Source of the DNA: Dimargaris cristalligena
Lineage: Eukaryota; Kickxellomycota; Dimargaritomycetes; Dimargaritales; Dimargaritaceae
Direction of reading: 5' to 3'
DNA: 55,653 bases
Assembly: GCA_027576995.1 (NCBI GenBank)
Contig: JANBQC010000127.1
Location: forward strand, 1-55,653
Part shown: positions 22,178 to 36,082 of the stretch, in pieces
How the letters are laid out: the number at the start of each line of letters is the position of its first letter
Position numbering within the stretch: position 1 is the stretch's first letter
Position numbers and translations under genes: made by a program
The notes under the pieces: model-generated
Seen by the model: only the letters and a program-made list of their open reading frames with translations
What the model was told of the DNA's origin: nothing
Database searches by the model: none

Positions 22178-24845
22178 ATGCCGCCACTCCTTATTTTGCC
22201 CATTTCTAAATCCCCTCCCATCGGCCGCTTACCCTGGGCCCGTATCGCCCAGCAGCTACGCCTTGGCCTGGAGACCAGCAGATCCGCGAAACAAGCCACA
22301 AACACTTTGAACTCCTCCTCCTCCCCTACTTTACTGCCGAGTAAACGTTCACTGGGCCCCAGATATACCGTTAGAATCCCCCTAATATACCACCGGCACC
22401 CTTTAACGAACACCTCTCCCGCCCAATTTTACTACGGTACCATGACCTCCCGCCCCATGTCCAGTATGTTGAACCATATTATTATCCAGGCATATCCACA
22501 GGGCCATTGATTACAATTACCATTCGTTCAATTCTCGACACATTCGATAATTTATAACCCGCCTTATCATAGCTGACCAAGTCGACACTATCTAACCAAT
22601 ACACGATGTATGTATGTGGCTCCAAATGAATGGTGGCCACCATACAACACCCCGGATCTGTAGCCATATCGTATACCCAGCCCCTTAAAAACCCCGAAAC
22701 TGTCAAGAAACTCGACAAAATTCTGGACAAATATAATGCCCTCAAGAAGAAATTAGAAAACGTAGGTGTAATTATCGGAAATTACTATATCCTGGTAGAG
22801 AGATGACTTGGCAGCCTTTGATCGGTGGGTCCCTGGAGATACGGGCGCTTAGCCTGTTTGTTAGGTGTTACCAGGTTCTTTAGCTAAACGCAATGCATCG
22901 ACTGTTTCTATCCATATCCACCCTTTAACTACATCAGCCTGAGTTGTCCACTGAGAATAAGATTGCCATTCAAAAGGATATGGCGAAAATTGAAAAAACA
23001 ACCACGGCCTATGAGGATATAATCAAAGCCCGCCAGGTAAGAATCCCGTTATTGAGTCTTCTGATATGGAGAAAGCGTTGCCATTTTCTATACTTCCGTT
23101 TATTCACAAAGGAAAACCCCCTTCCAATATTTCATAACCGGACCATTAGTCAAAAAACGCCCTACCCTACCTCTAACCATTCCACTATATTTATATTTAT
23201 ATATATAAATGTAAAAACCCCACAACCTCCATAGGAACAATCCGAAATCATGGCGCTGATGGAAGAGAGCCGCAAAGAAGCGGGTGCCCAGGACACCATC
23301 GCCATGTGCGAAGAAGAACTGGCCCAGCTCGAGGATACCCTGAGCGAACTCGAGCAACGCCTTTTCCAGACCCTACTCCCGAAGGACATTTCGGAGATGG
23401 GCAGTGCCATCCTGGAAGTACGACCGGGCACCGGGGGTGACGAAGCGGCCCTGTTCGCCGACGAGATTTTCCGCATGTACCAACGGTTCGCGGCCGCCAG
23501 CCCCGACCTCCGCTTCGAGCCCGTCAGCATCACCCGCGAGACCAGTAGTAGTGGGGCGGGGGGCGGCGGCGGGGGCCACCAGTACCAACTTAAAGAAGGG
23601 ATTGCGACGATTACCGGGGAAGGGGTGTTCCGCCAACTGATGTTCGAGTCTGGGGTCCACCGGGTCCAACGCGTACCTGCCACCGAAAGCGCCGGAAGGA
23701 TTCATACGAGTACGGTGAAAGTCGCCGTTTTGGCCCAGCCGTCCGAAGTGCAAATCGATGTGAGGGACGCTGACATTCGCGTGGATTTGTACCGTGCCAG
23801 TGGAGCGGGCGGTCAGCACGTGAATACCACAGACAGTGCGGTGCGTTTAACCCATCTACCCACGGGCATTGTGGTGGCGATCCAGGACGAACGTTCCCAG
23901 CATAAGGTAGGTTAAGGGCGGGTGGCTGGCTGACCAGCGAGCGAGTGGGGACGGGGGATCATTACGGTTATGAAGGATAAAAATAGGGGGCAATTTAATA
24001 GCATTGGTTTATTTAAAAAGAGGAGATATGTTTTGATTGATTTTTTTAATAGTCTTGAACATTTACTAATTACCTAAACCTCTGTGATTATATATTTGGT
24101 CACTATTCACCGCTAACCCTCTCGGATGTGTTTAGAATCGAGCAAAAGCCATGAAGGTCCTTCGAGCACGAATCTACGAAATGGAAAAGGCCAAGGTCGA
24201 CAAAGAACGCCGCGATTACCGCTCCAAACTGGTAAGTCTGTGAAAATGCCCACTATTACTCATTCCTCTCTGCTTGGGTCATTTATAGGTCGTGCGCGAT
24301 ATTATACATATAGCCGTATCTATAGGAAATCAGTATATATGTCGTTGAATCTGAATGGAGGGACTGGCGATGACGGTGGCTTTAATATAACTCCAATAGG
24401 GAATAAACCATGGCCCTCTGGTATACCATTACCTTATTGTAATGGCTATATATGGTTTTTTGTTATGACGTCCTGATGGTATCCATCGTATGACAATGAC
24501 ATTAATATCGTACACCATTACCACGGTCCGGCCACTTTACCTGTGCATTGCATTCATTCTATAATACATATTCTCTGGATACGCCCCACTCACCCATTTC
24601 TCCCACACACTTATAACCCCTTTACTCCTGTATTTAAAAAGATTGGTCGAGGCGAACGGTCCGAAAAGATCCGCACATACAATTTCCCCAAAAACCGCGT
24701 CACCGACCATCGGATCAATCTAACCATGTATAACCTGGATAAGGTGATGGAGGGCACCGCCGCTTTGCAAGAGTTCATCGAAAACCTCCAAATGCAACAC
24801 TATATGGATTTACTGTCCCATATGGATGACCAGATTTCCACTTAG
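22178..24845 (+). CDS. MRF1: Mitochondrial peptide chain release factor 1, six exons
   Basis: The protein terminates mitochondrial translation at UAA and UAG by hydrolysing peptidyl-tRNA. Exons 2-6 are firm: up to 22761, 22938-23036, 23235-23906, 24136-24231 and 24642-24845, all in phase 0. Exon 1 starts at ATG 22178 and is basic, like a mitochondrial presequence. Its donor is ambiguous: 22340 (GTAAAC), 22369 (GTTAGA) or 22436 (GTACCA) all stay in frame with exon 2 starting at 22664 or 22681, so the length is about 443-475. Exons 2-3 carry the N-terminal coiled coil ([17 protein letters not shown]). Exon 4 holds the codon-recognising PAT tripeptide (23676-23684) and the catalytic GGQ (23808-23816). 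Exon 5 has [15 protein letters not shown] and exon 6 has [16 protein letters not shown] six-glycine insert near 23555 interrupts domain 2. Nuclear-encoded; acts in mitochondria. Confidence 0.92.
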
Positions 24846-26730
24846 TTAAACTAATATTTATATATATAACATCAAATAGATGTGATAATAAAAGAAGGAC
24901 TATAAAAGAAATGGGATGCCTGCATGGGCTTGGAACCTCAAAATGTGCGATATCGCATCAGCTTTTTAAACAGTCCCGGCCTCCATATCAACTCACCCCC
25001 ATCCCCATTCAGCTCGGCCGAAAGACCATCCGTATAAATAGACAATCGACCGGGTGATAGCGGTGGCTATAAGATAGTATGCAATGCCCCCTTCTTCCTA
25101 ACCATGCAACCTGAACCAACCCTACATTTTCACAATACGTATATAAATGGCTATTCTGATTAGTTATCCCTTTCGCCCCTCCATTCTTTTGACATGGGAA
25201 GACGATAAGCAACCGGTAGCCCTGTGAATCGCCCTGCTTCCAAGACCAGCCATATAGTGCGTTCCATTGTTAGTCAAGGAATATTTAAATGCCGGCTGGT
25301 TGTACACATTGGGAGTGGGGAACGTTGAAGGTCGTCCCGGAATATAGATCATGAATGGGGGGCGTAGGTTGGAAGGATTCCCTCGAGCCTCCCTCACCAA
25401 GCCTTTTCTGCACCATTGGGGATGGGATAGACTGTTGTGTAGTCGTTAATCGCGAAGGATTACCAATTGACATGACCCCCCTCCTCTCCTATCCCACCAA
25501 CTATGTAAAAATGATTGGGGAGACGCATATCATTCTCATTCTAGTAAAGAGCGGCTGAACCCCACAAGGTGATTGTTGGAAAGCCAAGTTCCTTTGAACG
25601 AACTATTCGGCAATGCATCAAAACAGCGATCATTAGCCCTATCCCCCCACCGGAACAATCGGCCAAGGAAAGATGGGCAATAATCCATTCGTTTTATGCA
25701 AAGATACCCATTATAGTAACATCGAGGCCGCCTCGGCCTGTATTATCTTCATTAGGTTGATATCACGCATCGTAGTTAAATTGGGTATGTTTATATAATT
25801 ACAAAAACCCACTGGGGGGCCTCTAGAAACACTCACAATCCGAATGAAGTAGGCCAGACAGGGGCTTCATGTAAGAATGTGTGGCGCCTGGGAGACTAAC
25901 GGATAAGCCAGTGTAGTGGAAGTAAAGCAATAACGGATTGAAAAAAAAATGGGAGAAGAGGGTAAAGTATATCAGTGAAATAGGTCGAGTCAGAAGAGTT
26001 GTACAAAATTTGAAACAGCCAGTGGCGAACATACAAACGTGTAGACGAAAAAGAAAGAAAGAAATAGAGAGAGAGAGAGAGTAGTCTAATAGACCTGTAG
26101 TACCCAGGCCCAGAATAGTCTTCCAGGGATGGGGGAGTGGTAAAAATACCCCAATGAGCCGGACTTGGCGAACATGGGTGTACCACATAGCATACTTCCT
26201 ATTTGCACCAGGGTATGGGCTGACATCCCTTGGAACAGGAGGGGCAGCCAAGTCAAGTGAACTTTGGTCACAACATTTGACTAAACAGGATACACCTAGG
26301 GGAAGAGTGAACCGAAAGCAGATTAGGAAAAGAGTCCGAGGAGGGGGGAAGGGATTAAGGGGAGAGGAAGACAGGTCAACAGGGGAGAGTGAGCCAAAGA
26401 AGGAGAGGGTGGCAGGCTCACCAAAGGGGCGTTCATCAAAAAGGAAATAATGAACATTCGAAATTGCTAGCACCCAGAGGTCGGGAAAAGGCCATTGGCG
26501 TATATACCACGAAAGGTGGCCAAAGGCGCTGGAGGGGCGAGAACTAGCAGTTGGGGACGGGGAGGGGCATGCGGCCATGTAGTAAAGCGCAGGTGGGTAA
26601 GGGAACGGATGTGTATGTGTGTGTGTGTGTGTGTGTGTTGTATGGGTAGGTGGGCGTGTAAATCGAGACTGCACATGACCACCCAACAAAATAGTCAGGG
26701 GAAGGAGGGATAGCCCCCCCCGCTAACCAA
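24846..26730. other. Intergenic stretch with simple repeats
   Basis: This stretch separates the mtRF1 stop from the 3' end of the ubiquitin-AN1 gene. It contains a GA run at about 26066-26081 and a TG run at about 26615-26639. The minus strand of 25823-26578 is open for 251 codons from an ATG, discussed as a finding. It is pyrimidine-rich, which favours chance openness, and no motif is recognised. Confidence 0.4.
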
Positions 26731-27789
<1,059 letters not shown>

Positions 27790-27908
27790 TCAAAGAGAGG
27801 CGGAACTACAGGAAAGAAAACCTAAGCAGACAATAGACGAAGAGAGGAGAACCCAGAGCAAGGGAGGTAAAATAGGACTTCCGGAAGGAGGAGGGGCGGA
27901 GCCCTGAG

Positions 27909-27916
27909 TATTTATA
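27909..27916 (-). promoter_or_regulatory. TATA box of the ubiquitin-AN1 gene
   Basis: Read on the minus strand this is TATAAATA, about 279 bp upstream of the ATG at 27630. The leader between them is pyrimidine-rich on the coding strand, as in other promoters here. Confidence 0.5.
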
Positions 27917-30900
27917 GTTTGCGAGAGGGGAGACGAGGTGTTGGTATAGTGCTATCCAATCACATCCTAAGGAAAGGCCGAAGCGTATGCGCATTTATTG
28001 AGGGGGAGAGGAAAGAAAGATGGTCACGATGATTGGGAAGGCGATGTGACGCGGGGCAGGGACCCCCAATGAAAAGGGAGAGGAGACTGGCATATAATAA
28101 TATACACCCACTCTGGGATATATGCTATGCTATGAGTTGGGTTGGGTGGGTCAGTGGAGGGTGGTGGTGGTGACATAGAGGGGAGAAGTGGCGCGTGGCC
28201 AGTCGCATCTAAGAGGCTGACTAGGGCCTATTATTATCCACCCTGCCTGCTTCCTCGCCAACAATAGGGCGCCACCCCCCTCCTCCCTTTTCCTTCTCTC
28301 TCTCCCCATTTGGATTCTATTCTCTTTTCTTTTCTAGTTGGCTATTTCTAATCAGTCAGACTGACTGACATCGTTTCACCTCCACCGTATACCGCGGCCT
28401 CTTCCTGGGGGGGTGGTGCAATAAGCTGGACTTTGCTCAAACAAGCTAAGTGGCTGGCCCAATGTGTATTTATTATGCCTATTAGCTATCCGCCACCGAC
28501 CGAACTGCCTCGTAAGGTAGTTTTGTTGGCTAGGCTACACCACTGGGCCTATCGGTTTAGCCCCAACGCCCCCCCCTCCCAGTAAGGGTTACTACTATAG
28601 GTACAGATAGGTAAGGTGCGTGTTTTTTATAAATGGGGGGGGGGTCTATATGTGCTGCGGCGCCAAGCCGGAGGGGATTACAAATTACCACTAGCCAGGC
28701 TGGCTCATTCCGGCATGGCCAGGGCTAACCGGTGTGGACAACCCCTTTCCACACACACACACACCAGCCACAGCCAGGACTTCCACACACTCAATGGAGC
28801 ACAACAGGCTAGGAGGAGAAGAATCATGAAGTGTATATTGGTGTAGATAGAATAGACGTTATTAATCCCCGTCTCCCACACATTACCTTCCCCCGCATTC
28901 CCCTTACTAACCCAACTACTTCGTCAGCCACAGTGGCCTCTACTACCCAGAAGCCGCCGCGGCACATTCATTACAAACCATGTGTGCACGGGGGCAAAGA
29001 ATGCCACCAACTACAGCTGACTGATACTGCGATTAGGCATAGTGTATGGTTGGTGGGTGTAGTGTGTGATAAGCAGTAACGGCGGCTTCCGGCCGTGGAC
29101 ACTACACAGGCTTACACTTCGTCCAAGTCGAAGGTTCTGTACTCCATCCCGTATTACTAATCCCACCGATCAGACAGCCCGCCGTGGTTGCCCAATTAAT
29201 TAGCCGTCACACCCATGCTACTACTAAAGCGACACATAGCTGAGCACCAGTCGGATCGGTCGGAGGACTAATACCACTAGTATTACCATGGGGCCAACTC
29301 GTCCATCGCTTTCTTTCTACGCCCTTGCCGCCTCCCACCCACACCCGTATCCACCGAAATTGGGGCTGCGGACGGTCTTACTTACAAAGCTCATATTTGC
29401 GCCTATTTTACATTGACCCCCGAGAATAGCCTTAAGTATTGGGGGGTTCAGAAAGAAAGAAGGAAAAACAGAAAGGTATAAAGGGACACTGACCCGCTAT
29501 CAGTGTTAAGGACTCGGACCCATGGGACTGGGAGGCCGTTCCCGACCAGGGGGGGGCTTGGGTCTGTAACCAACTCGCCCGGATAGACTCATTTAGGGGC
29601 CAAATTAGACTGGCTGGATATGCAGGACCTTCTATTAAACGAAATGAATGGCACCAAAGTGAATAAAAGCGCATGAAAAGTCCTTTTATAATCTATCTAT
29701 CTATATATATATATATTATTATTAATATAAAAATGCACATATTGGTCTGGTTGGACTGTACACTCCCAGATCGCTGGTTATGAAACTAAAGCGTGACCTA
29801 ACCCTTACCCCTTTTCTTTCCCGCTATAATGTTTATCCCTCCCCCCCCAACCCTCGATACCCCCGACCATCACCGAGCCCCCTCCTCCTCCCTTTTTGTT
29901 TCTTCCATATTTTCTATACTCTGCAGTCCAGCGATATAGTTCCACGGACGATTCCATCTCCCCCTCCGATTTGTAGAGCCGATAGGCGGCACATCCCATA
30001 CCTTAAATACCCGGTGGTCAATCGTCAGGATTCTAGTGCGAGGGTTGTGGGCCGCATGGTCACTTGCTCTACTTCCACCTCTTAAGAGTAATTGCAGTGT
30101 ATATTTAACCATATTGCCACTTGACTAGAAATGACAGCTTCCCTCCAGCCGTTGAAATATAAACAATTACCGCCACGCCTAGAAAGGCCATCTACCTAAC
30201 CTACCTATATTTAAAGGGAGGCTGCTTATTATGCCCTCCATCATCGGCCATGGGGTCCTGGGGATGCCCTGGATTTGAAGAACACCCCCGGGAATTCCCA
30301 TGCTTCTCTTCCTATTTCACCGCACTCTTCGTCTCCAACTCTCCCACCTTCAATGGTCCGTATTGAGACCCATTGTGCTGCGTGGCCAACCCAAGTCTGC
30401 TGAGAACCAGGCTGAATCCACCGACCGATCTGTATACGTGTATACTCTTGCACCGGTTGCCGTGTCATGGGAGTGGGAGTAAGGGCTATGCATGAACCCC
30501 ACCGGCCGTGCGGCGTGGTGGTGTGCACTCTGCCTGTTTGTGCCTAAATAACCTGTGCCTGCTAACCCCTTTTTAGGTGTACTTCGACCTTGCCATAGTC
30601 CCAAAAATAGTAAAAGGACAGGAACAGAAATACCCCCCTCCGTATTCCTATAAAACAGACCAAAACAAAAACAAGCTAGAATAGGGGGAAATATTCGAAG
30701 CAACTGACGTCGAACGAGGGCAGAAACGGAGTCGAAAGAAGGGTAATTATCCGGACCAATCAATAACCCACAGTCAGTTAGTTGGAGACCTTTGACCATT
30801 TGAAAATGGCCTTTTGGCGAAACGCGCAGTAGGTAGTGATCGAGAGGGTCACGGCGACGTTTAAACGGAGATTAACAGCGCCGCCTGCCTATTCGTAACC

Positions 30901-33900
30901 GGCAATGGTCACCGGTGCAACACCTTTCCAATGTTTGGGTAATATACCACCACCACTGGATTTTTGAAACCATCCAATCTGATGAAAGAGATAGGGGTCA
31001 TCATGAGTCAGCGTGACCTCTTGTATACTGCCACTGTCGGTGGTTGGTTGGTTAAGCCAAGTAGGTGGTCGAATAACACACATCTCTCTCTCTCTCTCTG
31101 CCACTACTACCAACCTATACCGTGAGGGGGAATGCGTTCGAAAGTCGAACCCAGTGCACATATTCTAATAACAGTGCCTCCCTAGTTCCGATTATGTGCC
31201 CCCTTTAGAGAAACTTGACTAATATGAATGATATGGTAAACCCCCTCCCCTATCCCGCCAATACCAAGAGCCATATAGCTAGCCGGGGGAGCGTGAAGGG
31301 AGGTAAGGAGGCGACAATCCATACACATTGAGGCTACCCTGGTAAGTAAAGAGAGTGAGCCGATAATGGAAGCCTTCGGTTATTGTGGATACGGCTGCAA
31401 ATGATAAATTAAACCCACACTGGCCCTTTTAGGGCATCGGGATATGAGTCGGTTCACTCCCATGCTTTCCCACCGAGTGGCTGGCTGGCCCGGGGGGATA
31501 TACTGCACCCCAAGCATGGTCTTTACGAAGCCGACCGATTTAATTCCGTGGCTATTTCAGGATGCCCGGCTAAGCCTATACCTATATACCCTGTGCTATT
31601 AGTATGTCCAACTTACCTGAGTAATTACTAATATAAATAAACGGTTTGGAAACACAGCCGAAAATAGATTATTGTAATACACTATCTCCTAAGGCATTTG
31701 CGGTAGAATAGGGATTAAAAGGGGCCAATAAGACCAGTCTCCCTTCGTCATTCAGGGTAATAAATACCATTCATGCCAACCATCTCAATTAGGTCGGCGG
31801 CTATAGTATATGCGCATTTATCTTGTCTGAGTATGGCGCATGCCCGGGTAATAGCATATGCCCGTCCCTACCAGAATGTGGGGTTGGTAACTAACAACGC
31901 GGGCGTACCCTCCCCTACCGCACCTTTGTTCCACTTTAGCAAATGTTCCATCCCAAATAAACTTGTGAGTATTTGCTACTTTTAGAAAATATATTTCTGG
32001 CCTTTGCAGATACCATCCCTACTAGTATTGCTATTCGTATTACACCATTTATTAACAGGTATGTATTAGCCGGAATTTCCGATCGCTGAACATATATGCA
32101 TAGAGAGGAATATATGGATATTTACATATAATTCCCTCCCTGATACCACTTAGGCAGTTCTCCTTGAATACCAACGGCGTTCTTATAAAAGGCACCCGTC
32201 CTGCCAATTTAAGTGAGCCGCTGCTCGATATCCATATTTCATTATCAAACGCAATAGTTACGACGTGTCTTCAATATAGGATCAATCGTCGAGACGCATC
32301 CCCATTTTAGAGGCATTCTGGAAGTGCCCGGCATTTTACCCACATCGTTGATGGCGCGCTTTAGAAGCACATGGGTTGCAATGCGCTCGTGACTCGTACA
32401 TTGGCACACTGCATCTGGCCCAAGACTTTGAAGGGCTGGCTATTTTATATTTCCGGATGGCTGTACCAACTGTGCGTACCAGTACATGGGTGTTACACTG
32501 GGTTTCAACCAACAATCCGCCATATTGGTAAACTTGACGACTGGATTGATGTCATTGCAACCGAGCGAGTCGGTCTATAATATAACGATGTTACTGCCGT
32601 TATCCAGTAGAGTTCCCATCAGCAGGTGGTGCCGATAAGCCCTTGTCTGTACTGTACCCAAGAGATATACCGCTGGTTTGTAAAATGGCTCCACTTGTCA
32701 CCCCTGGTTCTCCTATGAATATGACCCTCTATGTCAGCACCCAATCCCTATAATTCATTAAACCGATCCATCGACTTGGGTGGCGAGTTTTTCACCATTG
32801 TCAACAGGCAATTATGGCCAGAAAGCGGGGGCCCTTTGGATCCGGAGCACTAGGCATATGATGAATCAGTCCGCCATCCCCACCCACCGGTCCTACGGTC
32901 AGGGTCATTGTGGCTGAATGAAAGAATGGTGACCCCAGCCCCAATTGTAAAACCTTATTTGCCAGCTATATATAGTGGTGTGCAACCAATCCCTCTGACC
33001 CTCCGCTTATTTTGAATATACGTCACTGTGGTATCATAGGTATTGCCATTCTCACCATATCTGACTGGTATATTGTTCTAGAGGCATACACTACTCCACC
33101 ATGCCCATGTGTAATATACGCGATATTGTCAACTTTTAATCTGGGGTGTTTGGCCAATGTATTCTGTTATGTTGCTTCCAACCATTGTAGATGATAGATA
33201 ATACGTTTGAGGTTTTTTACATCACAACCCCATGAATTCGTCATGGAAATGGCTGTACCCTCGCCTCTTTTCACTGATGCCACACCTTTCCTTCGCCCCA
33301 TCCAACCCCATTAAGTTGGTAGTCCACTGGAAATCCAAGTCGCCAAAACAGCCATTGCAGAGACCGCTGATACGCTCGGTGGCGAATAGGCAGTGGGGGC
33401 CCAGACCAGGTCGATCAATCGCCCGGATGTACATCGCCGCGATGGCTGGGTGCAGCAAACCAGTCCCATACGAACGCGCAATTCTGGGATGGTCGATCGT
33501 CATTGTTAACCGGTGATGAGCGCATTAATCGGCCCAAAAGAGCACAGACGCAGTAAGATTTCTCACTCTTACTTTTGCGCAATATACAACCCCCCCCCCT
33601 CATCGCCCCATACGCTGGTCACCTCCGTGTCAGCCCAGCCAAGCCTCCTTCTCTTCTCCTGTGGGGGGCAACGACCACCCCGTCAACTCAGGGTCTTTTT
33701 ATAGGCATTACTAGTGGAGACTACGCGGCAGTGTGGGGGATGCGAGTGACCTTGCCAAGGAGCGTGGTCGCAACCACAGCTGTATCATATCCCCTTGCTC
33801 AGGTAGTTTAATCAATCATCTGACGTTTTCTCCCCATCCGTTTCCCCCGTATGCATAGGGTTGGCCCTCCGCTCCCTGCCATCCAATGTGACTTAAATAC

Positions 33901-34120
33901 GCCTTGCTTAGTCACACCCGCCTTTCTCCGAACTATATTACCTTTATTCTATTGCCATTCTCTTATTCCAGAACTTACTTACACTACACTCGCCTTGCAC
34001 CACTGTGTCCCTGGCGTTGCCCCCCTCTCCTTTCCCGCCTAACTTGCTCTTTTCAATTCCACTCCCTTTTACACCCCGACACCCACCCCTTACCCCGTTC
34101 TACCCCTCACTATTTCCATT
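27917..34120. other. Six-kilobase gene-poor region
   Basis: No conserved protein was found on either strand. Small features are a CTAT/TATA microsatellite (about 29690-29717) and a TC run (31083-31099). A possible tiny spliced gene at 31773-32165 is described as a finding. An ORF at 33503-33222 on the minus strand (93 codons) has no recognisable motif. A CCAAT at about 33881 and TTAAATA at about 33893 precede the RPEL gene and may belong to its promoter. Confidence 0.4.
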
Positions 34121-34801
34121 ATGGCTGAACCGGTCGACCGCACCATCTCCACCACCCCCATTCCCAACCCCGCCAAGGTCCAGGCGTTGGCCAAGAAATT
34201 GACCCAGCGCCCTGAAATGGGCAACTTGGTAGACCGCCACATTCTCCACGACCCTGCCATTGCCCCCCAACTCCAGGCCCGGGCCCATGAGCTCGACCGG
34301 GCCCACCGTACCGACCTGCTACACCAGCGCCTTGAGCAGCGCCCCGACCAACAGTTCCTGGTCGACCATAACATTCTCAAGGCCACCCCCCTTACGGTCG
34401 CCCCCGCCCTACAGGCCAAACAGGCCGAACTCAAACGGGCCCGACTGGCCGATGCCTTGGAGCATAAACTAGAGCAACGCCCGGATAAGTCGGAGCTGGT
34501 CCAGTACAATATTCTCAAGAGCACCCACGTGGCCCCCTCCTTGCAAGCCAAGCAGGCTGAACTCCAACGGGCTCGGTTGGAAGATGCGTTGGAGCATAAG
34601 CTGGAGCAGCGCCCCGACCGGTCCGAACTCGTCCAACATAACATTTTGAAAAACACCCAGGCCGCCCCCGCCCTCCAGAGCCTGGCCCACGACCTGGAGC
34701 GCGCCAAATTGAGTGACGAGCTCAGCCACAAGCTGCAAAGTCGCCCCAGCTTGGAAGAACTGGTGGGCCGGCATATTTTGCCCGATGTCGAGGCAGTCTA
34801 A
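34121..34801 (+). CDS. RPEL-repeat protein (probable G-actin binder)
   Basis: The 226-residue intronless protein is built of five RPEL motifs, each a helix-RPxxxxLV-helix unit that in animals binds monomeric actin. The Arg-Pro pairs are at residues 30, 74, 120, 164 and 208, with a spacing of 44-46 residues. The consensus is LEQRPD..ELV..NIL. Between them are charged helices (LQAKQAELxRARL.DALEHKLEQR) that are nearly identical in repeats 3 and 4, so internal duplication is evident. The first and last repeats are more divergent (RPEM, RPSL). Apart from the repeats there is no other domain, unlike animal MRTF or Phactr proteins, so it may simply buffer or sense G-actin. This role is inferred from the motif. 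Codon use is C-ending, as in other genes here. Confidence 0.85.
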   Translation: MAEPVDRTISTTPIPNPAKVQALAKKLTQRPEMGNLVDRHILHDPAIAPQLQARAHELDRAHRTDLLHQRLEQRPDQQFLVDHNILKATPLTVAPALQAKQAELKRARLADALEHKLEQRPDKSELVQYNILKSTHVAPSLQAKQAELQRARLEDALEHKLEQRPDRSELVQHNILKNTQAAPALQSLAHDLERAKLSDELSHKLQSRPSLEELVGRHILPDVEAV

Positions 34802-36082
34802 TCGCAAGGGCAGCGGCATTATTGGGAATATAAGGATGGCTGGATAACGATAGGTTCACCAGTTTCCTGGCCATTCCTATTTATACTCCTACAGACGTAC
34901 ATATACATGGTGATAACAATGTGCGTTAACAACCGCTTACCTTCATCCTTCACTTGTATTTTTTTTATTCATATTTGATTCGAGCCAGATTTTACCATCC
35001 GCTTTTGACAATATTACTATAGCCTTTACCTCGGTTTATTGGGCAATTTCACCTTATGTATTCTTATCCATTGACTAGCTTACTAGTCGGCAATACGTGT
35101 TAGATGTGTTGCCAGACTTGCTTTCACGCAATCGCCCAACGTAGTCATTTATAATAAACTGTGCCATGTAACCTTAAATTGAAAATATTGTTATCCAGCA
35201 AGAAACAGTCACTTATTTCCAATGCGGCTACCCCATGCCGTTGTTTGGGTGCAATGCTCGAGTAGCCGGAGAGCTGTTCGAGTTTATACAGACCAGTATT
35301 AAAAGCCAGCTTTAGCCTGTGGTCGAAAATCTGTAATACAATCACGTGAACAAAAAGGTAATCACATGGTGTAAATGGAGAGGCTGCATCGATCGGGTAG
35401 GGTCATGTATGGGATAAATATAATATTAATACATCCAAAATAAATCCCACTAGAATCGATTCCCATAGAAAAAAACTGGCCCTGCCAAAAAAAAGTTTTT
35501 TTTTTCGCTTCGAGTGGGATATTCGCAGATATGGGTCATTATTTTCCCCCTGTGCCCAGGCCTAACCGCCACAGTGAGTAACAGTAGAGATCAAGGGCAG
35601 CTTAGAGACAACTGTAGTAAAATAGGCTGGATGGGGAGAAGGAAAGGAGAGTGAGTGGGGGTGGTCCTTCATGTAGATGACGCTTTGCTGGTAGCATTGC
35701 CCTGACAGTAGTGGAAAGAGTGAAGGAGGAAAATGGTGTATACCACTACTAATCATGGTATGGGGAGGGAATACTATACACCAATATCCTCCCACCAAAC
35801 CAGAAGTACCGCACAGCCCTTTGCTTGAAGGGGGCGGGGGAGAGCGAGACCACCACTAGGCGTGAAGGAGAAACCTCCTCCTATTCACAAAAAAAAGGCT
35901 GGCTAGGAAAGTTTTCACCACCAACTTCCCCCCCTCCCCACTGCAAAGTCTGTATAACAAGATCTGTACGCCGGGGTCCCTCAACAAGATCCTCCTCTTT
36001 CGCAGTGCTTTGCCTAAATCTACTCCGTTTAGTCGCCTGACTTTTCATCCCCCCTCCCTTCTCCTCAGTTCCATCTAACACA
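34802..36082. other. Intergenic stretch upstream of eL38
   Basis: About 1.3 kb with an A-run/T-run pair at about 35488-35505 that could form a hairpin. The last 80 bases before the eL38 ATG are strongly pyrimidine-rich, typical of a ribosomal-protein leader. No gene was found. Confidence 0.4.

Noticed and set aside
26615..26639. TG run considered as a telomere-like or CRISPR-like repeat
   Set aside because: It is a plain dinucleotide microsatellite without spacers; likewise the GA, TC, CA and AT runs elsewhere.
33222..33503. 93-codon minus frame in the gene-poor block
   Set aside because: The opposite strand is equally open over the same bases and neither has a family match.
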